This document shows positions 40,284-50,506 of a stretch of 64,000 nt of DNA, in pieces. A program made the position numbers and the translations under genes. The DNA is from Microbacterium sp. zg-B96 (GTDB taxonomy: Bacteria; Actinomycetota; Actinomycetes; Actinomycetales; Microbacteriaceae): the NCBI RefSeq assembly GCF_030246865.1, contig NZ_CP126738.1:806001-870000 (forward strand). The letters are read 5' to 3'. The notes beneath the pieces are model-generated. The model was not told where the DNA came from, searched no databases, and worked only from the letters and a program-made list of their open reading frames with translations. Numbering within the stretch: position 1 is the stretch's first letter; the number at the start of each line of letters is the position of its first letter.

Positions 40284-40724
40284 ATGATCCGGCGTCGTAC
40301 CCGCAGCGCCACGGCCGCACGTCCCCGGCCGTCGCGCCACGGCCGGCACGGTCGCGAGGGCCGCAGCCCCGTGGTGCGTCCGCCGCTGCCGCCGCTGGAC
40401 ACCCGGGCGGAGCGATTCGACCTCGCCGTGGGCACCGCAGCGGAGTTCCTGCGCAGCGCGTGGGAGGACCTGCGGGACGTGCGCTTCGAGGTGGGCGAGA
40501 TGCCCGAGGACACCGATGCCGACGGCATCCCGCGGTGGACCGTGCTGCCCGACCAGAAGCGGATCATCCTGTACCGCCTGCCGATCGAGCGGCTCAGCCG
40601 CCCCCACCGGGAAGACGAGCTGCACCGGCGGATGATCATCGAAAGCTGCGTGTTCCGTGCCGCCGCAGAGTACCTCGACAAGGATCCCTGGGATCTGGGC
40701 CCGGAGCGGTTCCGCTTCTTCTGA
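40284..40724 (+). CDS. Zincin-like metallopeptidase family protein lacking HExxH
   Basis: A 146-residue protein. After a basic N-terminal stretch of about 35 residues it matches the small zincin-like family of actinobacteria (compare Rv3259): LRDVRFEVGEMPED near 70, KRIILYRLPIERLSR near 98, and the closing RMIIESCVFRAAAEYL. Catalytic members of the family carry HExxH where this protein reads IIESCVF, so zinc and peptidase activity are unlikely. It lies in the whiB2 neighbourhood before DUF3499. A leaderless start is supported by TAGGAT 6 nt upstream. Confidence 0.78.
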   Translation: MIRRRTRSATAARPRPSRHGRHGREGRSPVVRPPLPPLDTRAERFDLAVGTAAEFLRSAWEDLRDVRFEVGEMPEDTDADGIPRWTVLPDQKRIILYRLPIERLSRPHREDELHRRMIIESCVFRAAAEYLDKDPWDLGPERFRFF

Positions 40725-40766
40725 GCGGTCACCGCGCGGCATCCGCCCGCACGGCCTCGGCGCGGA

Positions 40767-40772
40767 TAGCGT
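40767..40772 (+). promoter_or_regulatory. Possible -10 box for DUF3499 gene
   Basis: TAGCGT, 7 nt before the ATG at 40780, no Shine-Dalgarno. Confidence 0.4.
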
Positions 40773-40779
40773 GGTGCCG

Positions 40780-40986
40780 ATGCGCGAGAGACTGTGTTCC
40801 AAGGTCGGGTGCGCCCGCGAGGCCGTGACGACGCTCACGTTCGACTACGGGGACCAGATGGCCGCCCTCGGACCCCTGGGCGGTGGCAACGATCCGCACG
40901 CCCACGACCTGTGTGCGATCCACACCGATCGGCTGTCGGTGCCGAAGGGCTGGGTCGTCGTGCGCCACGAGACGCTGCGCGTCTGA
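40780..40986 (+). CDS. DUF3499 family small putative zinc-binding protein
   Basis: A 68-residue protein with Cys6, Cys11, Cys45 and His48 placed so that they could bind one zinc (CSKVGC and CAIH). The closing VPKGWVVVRHE is a conserved tail of DUF3499 (Rv3258c in M. tuberculosis). Function unknown. The ATG is chosen because it begins MRERLCSK, the normal family start, and because of the TAGCGT box 7 nt upstream. The gene always seems to travel with whiB2 and the zincin-like protein. Confidence 0.85.
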   Translation: MRERLCSKVGCAREAVTTLTFDYGDQMAALGPLGGGNDPHAHDLCAIHTDRLSVPKGWVVVRHETLRV

Positions 40987-41013
40987 CACCTCGCCGCTGC
41001 CACTGAGCAGTGC

Positions 41014-41019
41014 GACAAT
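41014..41019 (+). promoter_or_regulatory. Possible -10 box for ahcY
   Basis: GACAAT, one base from TACAAT, lies 6 nt before the ATG at 41026. Confidence 0.35.
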
Positions 41020-41025
41020 GTCGGG

Positions 41026-42483
41026 ATGCCGACCCAGACTCCCGCCATCGCCCACGCCGTCGCCGATCTGTCGCTCGCCGAGGCTGGTCGCCATCAACTG
41101 CGTCTGGCCGAGAACGAGATGCCGGGATTGATGTCGCTGCGCGAGGAGTTCGGCCCGTCGCAGCCGCTCGCCGGCGCGCGCATCGCCGGGTCGCTGCACA
41201 TGACGGTGCAGACCGCGGTGCTCATCGAGACGCTCGTGGCGCTCGGCGCGCAGGTGCGCTGGGCCAGCTGCAACATCTTCTCCACTCAGGACGAGGCCGC
41301 CGCGGCCGTCGTGGTCGGGCCCGACGGCACCGTCGATCAGCCGCGCGGCGTGCCGGTGTTCGCGTGGAAGGGCGAGACGCTCCAGGAGTACTGGGACCTG
41401 GCCGACCGCATCTTCGACTGGAGCGACGAGGGCTTCGACGGCCCGAACCTCATCCTCGACGACGGCGGGGATGCGACCATGCTCGTCCACAAGGGCGTCG
41501 AGTTCGAAAAGGCCGGCGGCGTGCCGGATGCCGCGCCCGACGACCCCGCGGAGTACCGCGTCGTCCTGGATCTGCTGCGGCGCAGCCTCGCCCGCGACCC
41601 CGAGCGCTTCACCCGCATCGCCGCCGAGCTGATCGGGGTCACCGAGGAGACCACGACCGGCGTGCACCGGCTGTACGAGCTCGCGGCAGCCGGTGACCTG
41701 CTCTTCCCCGCCATCAACGTCAACGACTCGGTGACGAAGTCGAAGTTCGACAACAAGTACGGCATCCGTCATTCGCTCCCCGACGGCATCAACCGCGCCA
41801 CCGACGTGCTGATGGGCGGCAAGGTCGCATTCGTGTGCGGCTACGGCGACGTGGGCAAGGGCGCCGCCGAGGCGCTGCGCGGCCAGGGTGCACGCGTCAT
41901 CGTGAGCGAAGTGGACCCCATCTGCGCGCTGCAGGCCGCGATGGACGGCTACCAGGTCGCGCGGCTGGCCGATGTCGCAGGCCAGGTCGACATCCTCATC
42001 ACGGGCACCGGCAACAAGGACGTCGTCACCGTGGACGACCTGCTGGCGCTGAAGCACCTCGCGATCGTCGGCAACGTCGGACACTTCGACAATGAGATCG
42101 ACATGGCGGGGCTGGAGTCGTTGCCGGGCGCCGAGCGGGTGGAGATCAAGCCGCAGGTGCACGAGTGGCGCCTGCCGACCGGGCGCAGCGTGCTCGTGCT
42201 GAGCGAAGGGCGGCTGCTGAACCTGGGCAACGCCACCGGTCACCCGTCGTTCGTGATGAGCGCATCGTTCACCAACCAGGTGCTCGCGCAGATCGAGCTG
42301 TTCACCAAGCGGGATGAGTACCCGACCGCGGTGTACACGCTGCCCAAGCACCTCGATGAGAAGGTCGCCCGGCTGCACCTGGATGCGCTCGGCGTGCAGC
42401 TGACGACGCTCACTCCCGCACAGGCGGCCTACATCGGCGTCCCCGTCGAGGGCCCCTACAAGCTGGACCAGTACAGGTACTGA
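41026..42483 (+). CDS. ahcY: S-adenosyl-L-homocysteine hydrolase
   Basis: Splits S-adenosylhomocysteine to adenosine and homocysteine with bound NAD, keeping methylation going. At 485 residues it is the long actinobacterial form. Motifs are [16 protein letters not shown] near 55, [15 protein letters not shown] near 82, [14 protein letters not shown] near 235, the NAD-binding [18 protein letters not shown] near 268, [22 protein letters not shown] near 348, and the invariant C-terminus KLDQYRY. In M. tuberculosis sahH (Rv3248c) lies between mtrA and the whiB2 group; here an RDD/MoxR cluster comes between it and mtrA. Confidence 0.97.
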   Translation: MPTQTPAIAHAVADLSLAEAGRHQLRLAENEMPGLMSLREEFGPSQPLAGARIAGSLHMTVQTAVLIETLVALGAQVRWASCNIFSTQDEAAAAVVVGPDGTVDQPRGVPVFAWKGETLQEYWDLADRIFDWSDEGFDGPNLILDDGGDATMLVHKGVEFEKAGGVPDAAPDDPAEYRVVLDLLRRSLARDPERFTRIAAELIGVTEETTTGVHRLYELAAAGDLLFPAINVNDSVTKSKFDNKYGIRHSLPDGINRATDVLMGGKVAFVCGYGDVGKGAAEALRGQGARVIVSEVDPICALQAAMDGYQVARLADVAGQVDILITGTGNKDVVTVDDLLALKHLAIVGNVGHFDNEIDMAGLESLPGAERVEIKPQVHEWRLPTGRSVLVLSEGRLLNLGNATGHPSFVMSASFTNQVLAQIELFTKRDEYPTAVYTLPKHLDEKVARLHLDALGVQLTTLTPAQAAYIGVPVEGPYKLDQYRY

Positions 42484-42489
42484 GCTTCC

Positions 42490-43332
42490 CTAGCGCTCCG
42501 GGAACCCGCGCGGCGCCACGCCGACGCCGGCGGTGAGCGCCGCGGTGCGCTCGTCCTCGCCCTGCAGGGCGCGCAGCTCCCGCTCACGGCGCACCGCGAC
42601 CACGCCGAGCAGGAGTGTCTCCGGATCCACCGGCGGCACGGGGGAGACGAACTCGCGCGCCTCGTCGGCCAGGCGCATCGCGGTGCGGATCCGGGCGGCG
42701 GGGTCGAGGTCGCCGGCCTGGCGCACGAACTGCGCGATGCGCCGCGCGAGGCGGTCGGGCAGCCGCCCGACATCGGCGATCGTGGCCCAGCCGGTCAGCG
42801 CCGCCGGGACCCCCGGGGGTGCGGGGGGCAGCTTCGGGGTGCGGGTGCGTTCGCTGTAGGTGCCGGCGAGCAGATCGCCCAGGCGCTCGGATCGGGGCGT
42901 GAACGCGCCGACGATGCCGGCGACCGCGCCGGCGGTGAACCACAGCTCGAACACCCCCACGAGCGCCCGGATGAGCGCCTGCCGGAACCCCGACGCCCCG
43001 CCGTCGACGCGCACGATGCGGGCGCCGATGGCGAGTTTGCCCAGGCTCCGGCCGCGCGTGGCGGTCTCCACCGCGGTGGGGATGACGACCATCACCATCA
43101 CCATCACCACGATCGTGAACACCCCGGTCAGCTCGCCACCCAGGACATTCTCCCAGGTTGCCCAGGAGACCACGAGCGCCAGCAGCACGAACAGCAGGAC
43201 GCCGGCGACCATGTCGATGAGCACGCCCACCGCCCGCAGGAAGTAGCCGATGGGCTGTACGTCCAGGGCCACGGCCTCACCGGTGAGGATCTCGTCCTGG
43301 CGGATCTCCACGGCGGGACCGGGCGTCGGCAT
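42490..43332 (-). CDS. RDD family membrane protein
   Basis: A 280-residue protein with three to four membrane helices. The RDD signature appears as GYFLRAVGVLIDMVAG near 29 and the loop ETATRGRSLGKLAIGARIV near 88, followed by FTPRSERLGDLLAGTYSERTR near 144. The C-terminal 110 residues are cytoplasmic and helical. RDD proteins often sit next to SpoIIM-type proteins (Rv3694c-Rv3695). Here the two genes diverge with only 16 bp between their starts, so their promoters must overlap the neighbouring coding sequence. Confidence 0.9.
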   Translation of the reverse strand: MPTPGPAVEIRQDEILTGEAVALDVQPIGYFLRAVGVLIDMVAGVLLFVLLALVVSWATWENVLGGELTGVFTIVVMVMVMVVIPTAVETATRGRSLGKLAIGARIVRVDGGASGFRQALIRALVGVFELWFTAGAVAGIVGAFTPRSERLGDLLAGTYSERTRTPKLPPAPPGVPAALTGWATIADVGRLPDRLARRIAQFVRQAGDLDPAARIRTAMRLADEAREFVSPVPPVDPETLLLGVVAVRRERELRALQGEDERTAALTAGVGVAPRGFPER

Positions 43333-43335
43333 GGC

Positions 43336-43341
43336 TACAGT
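43336..43341 (+). promoter_or_regulatory. Probable -10 box for leaderless SpoIIM-family gene
   Basis: TACAGT, 7 nt before the ATG at 43349, inside the 16-bp divergent gap with the RDD gene. Confidence 0.45.
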
Positions 43342-43348
43342 GAATCAC

Positions 43349-44344
43349 ATGGATGCCGACGCCCTCACCGCCGCCCGGCGGGAGGAATGGGCCCGGTTGG
43401 ACGAGCTGGGCCGTCGCCGCCGCCTCGACGGCAGACAAGCCGACGAACTGGTCACCCGCTACCGCGCGGCATCCGCAGACCTGGCGGAGCTGAAGACCTC
43501 CGCCGGCCGCACCCGTGAGGGCGACTACCTGTCGACGCTGCTCTCCCGCGCCCGGCTGCGCCTGACCGGCACACAGGACAACGTGCTGCGGCAGATCCCG
43601 CGCTTCTTCGTGCTGCAGCTGCCGGCGGCCCTGTACCGGCTGCGCTACACGACCCTCGTCATCGCCGCCCTGTTCGTCGTGGTCGCCGCCCTCGTGGCGA
43701 CCTGGGTCGCCGGCGACCCGGCGGCCCTGGCTGCGATGGGCAGCGCCGCGCAGCTGGAGCACTACGCCGAGAACGAGTTCACCCAGTACTACAGCGAGAA
43801 CCCGGCGGCGGTGTTCGCGGGGACGGTGTGGACCAACAACGCCTGGATCGCCGCGCAGTGTGTGATGTTCGGCATCACCGGGCTGTGGCCGGTGATGGTG
43901 CTGATGCAGAACGCGATCGGGGTGGGAACGGCCGCGGCGGTGCTGTTCGCGCACGGCCGCGGTGACGTGTTCCTGCTCTACATCGCCCCGCACGGCCTGC
44001 TGGAGCTGACGAGCATCTTCGTCGCGGGAGCCGCGGGCCTGCACATCTTCTGGGCGTGGGTCGCCCCCGGCGCCCGGGGGAGAGGCGAAGCCCTCGCCGC
44101 GGCCGGCCGGTCGCTGGCCACCGTCGCGATCGGGCTGGTGTTCGCCCTGGCGCTGTCGGGACTGATCGAGGGGTTCGTCACGGCGCAGCCCTGGCCATGG
44201 GCGCTGAAGATCGGCATCGGGGCCGCCGCGCTGGCCGCGTTCCTGGCCTACATGCTCCTCCTCGGCCGGCGGGCGCAGCGCCGGGGGGAGACGGGCGATC
44301 TCACCGAGTACGAGAGCGGCACGCCCCGGCTGGTCGCCGGCTGA
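43349..44344 (+). CDS. SpoIIM-family (stage II sporulation M-like) membrane protein
   Basis: A 331-residue protein. A cytoplasmic helical N-terminus of about 90 residues (LTAARREEWARLDELGRRRR, then TREGDYLSTLLSRARLRL) precedes about six membrane helices. Family marks are YSENPAAVFAGTVWTNNAWIAAQCVMFGITG near 150 and YIAPHGLLELTSIFVAGAAGL near 212. The organism group does not sporulate; in actinobacteria this family travels with RDD, DUF58 and MoxR proteins. Here its DUF58/MoxR partners begin beyond the furA-katG-aqpZ cassette. Confidence 0.9.
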   Translation: MDADALTAARREEWARLDELGRRRRLDGRQADELVTRYRAASADLAELKTSAGRTREGDYLSTLLSRARLRLTGTQDNVLRQIPRFFVLQLPAALYRLRYTTLVIAALFVVVAALVATWVAGDPAALAAMGSAAQLEHYAENEFTQYYSENPAAVFAGTVWTNNAWIAAQCVMFGITGLWPVMVLMQNAIGVGTAAAVLFAHGRGDVFLLYIAPHGLLELTSIFVAGAAGLHIFWAWVAPGARGRGEALAAAGRSLATVAIGLVFALALSGLIEGFVTAQPWPWALKIGIGAAALAAFLAYMLLLGRRAQRRGETGDLTEYESGTPRLVAG

Positions 44345-44351
44345 GCGTGCG

Positions 44352-44380
44352 GCGTTGTTTTGGCTCAGTCAAAACAACGC
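44352..44380. promoter_or_regulatory. Perfect Fur-type palindromic operator before furA
   Basis: An 11-bp perfect inverted repeat, GCGTTGTTTTG at 44352-44362 and CAAAACAACGC at 44370-44380, with a 7-nt centre. It sits directly upstream of the TATGCT box and covers the -35 region, ideal for repression. It is AT-rich against a very GC-rich background. FurA/CatR proteins regulate their own furA-katG operons, so it is the probable site for the FurA encoded next. Confidence 0.75.
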
Positions 44381-44386
44381 TATGCT
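44381..44386 (+). promoter_or_regulatory. -10 box of the furA-katG operon
   Basis: TATGCT, immediately after the operator and 6 nt before the furA ATG. The spacer CGAGGA could act as a weak Shine-Dalgarno but the spacing suggests a leaderless message. Confidence 0.55.
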
Positions 44387-44392
44387 CGAGGA

Positions 44393-47163
<2,771 letters not shown>

Positions 47164-47176
47164 GCCACATACGAAG

Positions 47177-47207
47177 AACGGCCCGTCCCCTCAGGGGGCG
47201 GGCCGTT
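47177..47207. terminator. Bidirectional terminator hairpin between katG and aqpZ
   Basis: A 14-bp stem (47177-47190 with 47194-47207, one T-G pair) closed by a 3-nt TCA loop. The outer ends are AA and TT. It lies 14 bp after the katG stop and 14 bp before the stop of the convergent aquaporin gene, so it can serve both. Confidence 0.8.
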
Positions 47208-47220
47208 GCTCGTGTCAGGT

Positions 47221-48027
47221 TCAGCCGAACTCGCGCCCTTCGAACAGCGCGCGATTGGCGAATCCGGCGATCAGCGCCCCGACGATCGGGAACACGATGA
47301 ACACCCACAGCTGCAGCAGCGCATCGCCGCCGCCGTAGATCGCCGTCGCGATGGAGCGGGCGGGGTTGACCGACGTGTTGTCGATCGGGATGGATGCCAG
47401 GTGGATGAGGGTCAGCGTCAACCCGATCACCAGGCCCGCGAACTTCGTGCCGCGGGTGGGGTGGGTCACCCCGAGGATGACGAAGAGGAAGATCGCGGTG
47501 AACAGGATCTCCGCCACGATCGCCGCACCCAGCCCGAATCCGCCGGGGGACTGCTCGCCGAAGCCGTTGCTGGCGAAACCGCCGTCCTGCGCCGAGCGCA
47601 GCCAGCCGTCGGGCCCGAACAGGCCGATCAGCACGATCAGGGTGGTGCCGATCGCGCCGCCGATGATCTGCGCGACGATGTAGCCGATGCTGTCCTTCCA
47701 GGGGAAGCGGCCGGCGGCGGCCAGGCCCAGCGTCACGGCGGGGTTGAAGTGACCTCCGGAGATCGGCCCCCACGCGTATGCACCGGCCACGATGGTCAGC
47801 CCGAACGCGAGGGCGACGCCGACGAATCCGATCCCCAACGACGACCCGTTCGGGCCGACGCCGAAATCGGAGGCGAACAGTGCGGCGCTGATCGAACCGA
47901 ACACCAGCAGGAACGTCCCCATCGCCTCGGCCGACAGCCGCAGGGCCATCGACGGGCCGGAGGCGGCGGGGGTGTGGTCGAGGGGAGTGGGGGCGACGGG
48001 CTGTTCTGGACGAGGATCGTTGCTCAT
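47221..48027 (-). CDS. aqpZ: AqpZ-like aquaporin
   Basis: A 268-residue MIP channel with six helices, both half-helix motifs GGHFNPAVT near 91 and NTSVNPARS near 220, and the E. coli AqpZ-type selectivity residues: Phe in VGVALAFGLTI, His in LIHLASIP, Thr and Arg in NTSVNPARS. Water, and possibly hydrogen peroxide, should pass. It converges on katG, so a peroxide-related role is an attractive inference. An additional cytoplasmic N-terminus of about 28 residues is present. AAAGGAG lies 9 nt before the ATG. Confidence 0.93.
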   Translation of the reverse strand: MSNDPRPEQPVAPTPLDHTPAASGPSMALRLSAEAMGTFLLVFGSISAALFASDFGVGPNGSSLGIGFVGVALAFGLTIVAGAYAWGPISGGHFNPAVTLGLAAAGRFPWKDSIGYIVAQIIGGAIGTTLIVLIGLFGPDGWLRSAQDGGFASNGFGEQSPGGFGLGAAIVAEILFTAIFLFVILGVTHPTRGTKFAGLVIGLTLTLIHLASIPIDNTSVNPARSIATAIYGGGDALLQLWVFIVFPIVGALIAGFANRALFEGREFG

Positions 48028-48050
48028 GGTGACAGCTCCTTTCGCCGCTC

Positions 48051-48056
48051 ACAGTA
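48051..48056 (-). promoter_or_regulatory. Possible -10 box for aqpZ
   Basis: TACTGT on the minus strand, about 23 nt before the ATG at 48027, with the AAAGGAG Shine-Dalgarno between. Confidence 0.35.
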
Positions 48057-48107
48057 GCCCCACGTGTGGCGCGCCGGAAGCGGCCCAGCGGTGCGGCCGA
48101 GGCCGGC

Positions 48108-49424
48108 TCAGAGCCGGCCGGCCGCCTTGAGGGCCAGGTAGCGGTCCGCGATCCGCGGCGGCAGATCGTCGGCCGAGGCCGTCAGCGCGTCGCCCCCGGC
48201 GCGGACGACGGCGGCGGCGACCCGTGCGGAATCGCGCGCGGTGCGCTCGAGGGATGCCGCGTGGTAGACGTCGTCGGCGGTGCGCCGCCGCCCTGCTGCC
48301 GGCGCCGCGTCGTCGGGCGGTGTGTCGGTGGCGGTGCCGACGAGAACATGGGCGTGTCGGGTCACAGCCCCCAGCGACCCCAGGAACCCACGGGAGGCCT
48401 CGGGGGCGTCCTGCGCGGTCAGCAGCACGACCAGGGACGGCCGGGAGGTCACCGCGCGCACCTGTGCGAACGCGGCATCCCAGTCGGTGTCGATCAGCTG
48501 GGCCTGCACCGGCGCCATCGCATCCACCATCGCGGGCAGCAGCGCCACACCGTCCACACCGGTCACGCGGGCGCGCAGCGCCCGGTCGAACATCACCAGG
48601 TGCACGTGGTCGCCCGCGCGGCTCGCCAGCGCGGCCAGCAGCAGCGCGGCCTCCATGCCGGCATCCAACCGCACCCCGTCGCCGACGCGGGCCGCGGCCG
48701 TGCGGCCGGTGTCGACGACGATCACCACGTGCCGATCGCGCTCGGGCCGCCAGGTGCGCAGCATGGTGGTGCCTGCCCGGGCGGTGGCGCGCCAGTCGAT
48801 CGCGCGCACGTCGTCGCCGCGGACGTACTCGCGCAGGCTGTCGAACTCGGTGCCCTGCCCCCGCACCTGCACGCTGGTGTTGCCGTCCAGTTCGCGCAGC
48901 CGCGCCAGGCGAGAGGGGAGGTGACGGCGAGAGGTGAAGGCGGGGAGCACCCGGACCGCGCCGGGGGCCTCGAGGCGGGCCTGCCGGCCGGCGAACCCCA
49001 GCGTGCCGGCGGAGCGGACCACGACGAATTCGCTGCGCAGCTCGCCGCGTCGGCGCGGCTGCAGCGGCACCGCGATCACGCGACGCTCACCCGCCGGCAC
49101 GTCCAGGTCGGCCCGCCGCTGCGGCGCACCGGCGGTGGGCTGCCACGCGTCGCGCAGCCGCCCGCGCAGGCGCCTGGTGCCGACGTTGTCGACGACCACC
49201 TGCGTGTCGATCCGCTCGCCCAGGCGGGTGCGCGCCGGGCCGCTGCGGGACACCCGCAGCGTCCGCGGGTCCGCGGCGATGGCGGCATCCACGGCGATCA
49301 CGACGACGCACAGCAGCAGCCACCCTGCGACGACCGGCCAGGGCGGGATGCCCGCCGCGCCGAGCAGCACGACCGGCACGACGCCGAGGGCGACGAGCAG
49401 GGGGAGACGGCCGGTGACGTACAT
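48108..49424 (-). CDS. DUF58 domain protein
   Basis: A 438-residue protein with two N-terminal membrane helices (about 5-45), a beta-rich outer region, and the DUF58 signature EFDSLREYVRGDDVRAIDWRATAR near 200. After that comes a VWA-like fold (HVVIVVDTGRTAAA near 240). DUF58 proteins work with MoxR AAA+ proteins, which lie directly upstream. ATG at 49424 is chosen because AAGGA lies a few bases before it. It is the last gene of the minus-strand operon from 53584, but 89 bp separate it from moxR, more than at other joints. Confidence 0.9.
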   Translation of the reverse strand: MYVTGRLPLLVALGVVPVVLLGAAGIPPWPVVAGWLLLCVVVIAVDAAIAADPRTLRVSRSGPARTRLGERIDTQVVVDNVGTRRLRGRLRDAWQPTAGAPQRRADLDVPAGERRVIAVPLQPRRRGELRSEFVVVRSAGTLGFAGRQARLEAPGAVRVLPAFTSRRHLPSRLARLRELDGNTSVQVRGQGTEFDSLREYVRGDDVRAIDWRATARAGTTMLRTWRPERDRHVVIVVDTGRTAAARVGDGVRLDAGMEAALLLAALASRAGDHVHLVMFDRALRARVTGVDGVALLPAMVDAMAPVQAQLIDTDWDAAFAQVRAVTSRPSLVVLLTAQDAPEASRGFLGSLGAVTRHAHVLVGTATDTPPDDAAPAAGRRRTADDVYHAASLERTARDSARVAAAVVRAGGDALTASADDLPPRIADRYLALKAAGRL

Positions 49425-49435
49425 GGATCCTTCGG

Positions 49436-49462
49436 GGTTTCGATACGCGCCGCTACTCAACC
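49436..49462. repeat. REP-like short repeat typical of Microbacteriaceae
   Basis: On the minus strand it reads GGTTGAGTAGC, then GGCGC, then GTATCGAAACC. This has the same ends as a short interspersed repeat I recall in many copies in Microbacterium and relatives, with a shortened centre. It lies in the only real gap of the DUF58-MoxR operon. Confidence 0.55.
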
Positions 49463-49516
49463 TAGACACGCAGCCGCGTCAACGCCGCTGCGCGGCATTG
49501 ATCCGGCTCGTGTCTA
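49463..49516. other. Inverted repeat after moxR, adjacent to the REP-like element
   Basis: TAGACACG (49463-49470) pairs with CGTGTCTA (49509-49516). Inside, GCCGCG (49473-49478) pairs with CGCGGC (49491-49496). The right outer arm contains the moxR stop codon. It may fold in the moxR-DUF58 mRNA and lower expression of DUF58. Confidence 0.45.
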
Positions 49517-50506
49517 TTTCGGAACCGGGGTCTGCTGCTGCACCGCGGTGAGGATCGCTTCGACGGAGACGCCTTCGATCTCGGCCTCGGGGCGCAGGCG
49601 CAGCCGGTGACGCCACGCCGGCACCACCATCGCCTGCACGTGGTCGGGGGTGATCGCGGGGTAGCCGCCGAGCCACGCCCACACCTTGGCCGCGGCCAGC
49701 AGCGCGGTCGCCGCCCGGGGGCTCGCCCCCAGCTGCACCGACGGTGCCTGACGGGTCGCGCGGGCCAGATCCACCACGTACGCCAGTACGTCGTCGGCGA
49801 CGGCGACGGATGCCGCGGCGTGCTGCGCTGCGCGGATCTCGGCCGGACCGACGACGGCGGTCAGGCCCGCGGCGGCCAGATCACCGGGGGTGAAACCGCC
49901 GGCGTGGCGACGCAGCACCGCCAGCTCCGCGTCGCGGGAGGGCACGTCGATGACGAGCTTGAGCAGGAACCGGTCCAGCTGGGCCTCGGGCAGCGAGTAG
50001 GTGCCTTCATGTTCGACGGGGTTCTGCGTCGCGGCGACGAGGAACGGGTCCGGCAGCGGCCGGGTCACGCCGTCGGCGGAGACCTGGCGCTCTTCCATCG
50101 CCTCCAGGAGCGCGGCCTGCGTCTTGGGCGGGGTGCGGTTGATCTCGTCAGCGAGCAGCACGTTGGTGAACACCGGCCCCTGCCGGAATTCGAACTCCCC
50201 GGAGCGGGCGTCGTAGACCAGCGAACCAGAGACGTCGCCGGGCATGAGGTCGGGGGTGAACTGCACGCGCTTGGTGTCCAGGCCGATCGCGCGGCTGAAT
50301 GAGCGCACCAGCAGCGTCTTGGCGACCCCCGGTACCCCCTCCAGCAGCACGTGGCCGCGGGCCAGCAGGGCGATGAGCAGACCGGTCACGGCGCCGTCCT
50401 GCCCGACGACCGCCTTGCCCACCTCCAGGCGCACCCGGTTCATCGCCTCGCGCAGCGCGGCGTCGTCGGCGGGGATGGTGGGGGACGGGGTTTCGACGTC
50501 GGTCAC
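49514..50506 (-). CDS. moxR: MoxR-type AAA+ ATPase
   Basis: A 330-residue chaperone-like ATPase. Walker A is LLEGVPGVAKTLLVRS near 58, Walker B is VLLADEINRTPPKTQAALLEAMEE near 118, sensor 1 is ATQNPVEHEGTYSLPEAQLDRF near 165, and a C-terminal lid domain follows. MoxR proteins insert cofactors or assemble partners that carry VWA-type domains, here DUF58. The GTG start overlaps the DUF4350 stop (GTGA), so it is in one operon with 50503-53584. M. tuberculosis has the same set at Rv3691-Rv3693. Confidence 0.94.
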   Translation of the reverse strand: MTDVETPSPTIPADDAALREAMNRVRLEVGKAVVGQDGAVTGLLIALLARGHVLLEGVPGVAKTLLVRSFSRAIGLDTKRVQFTPDLMPGDVSGSLVYDARSGEFEFRQGPVFTNVLLADEINRTPPKTQAALLEAMEERQVSADGVTRPLPDPFLVAATQNPVEHEGTYSLPEAQLDRFLLKLVIDVPSRDAELAVLRRHAGGFTPGDLAAAGLTAVVGPAEIRAAQHAAASVAVADDVLAYVVDLARATRQAPSVQLGASPRAATALLAAAKVWAWLGGYPAITPDHVQAMVVPAWRHRLRLRPEAEIEGVSVEAILTAVQQQTPVPK

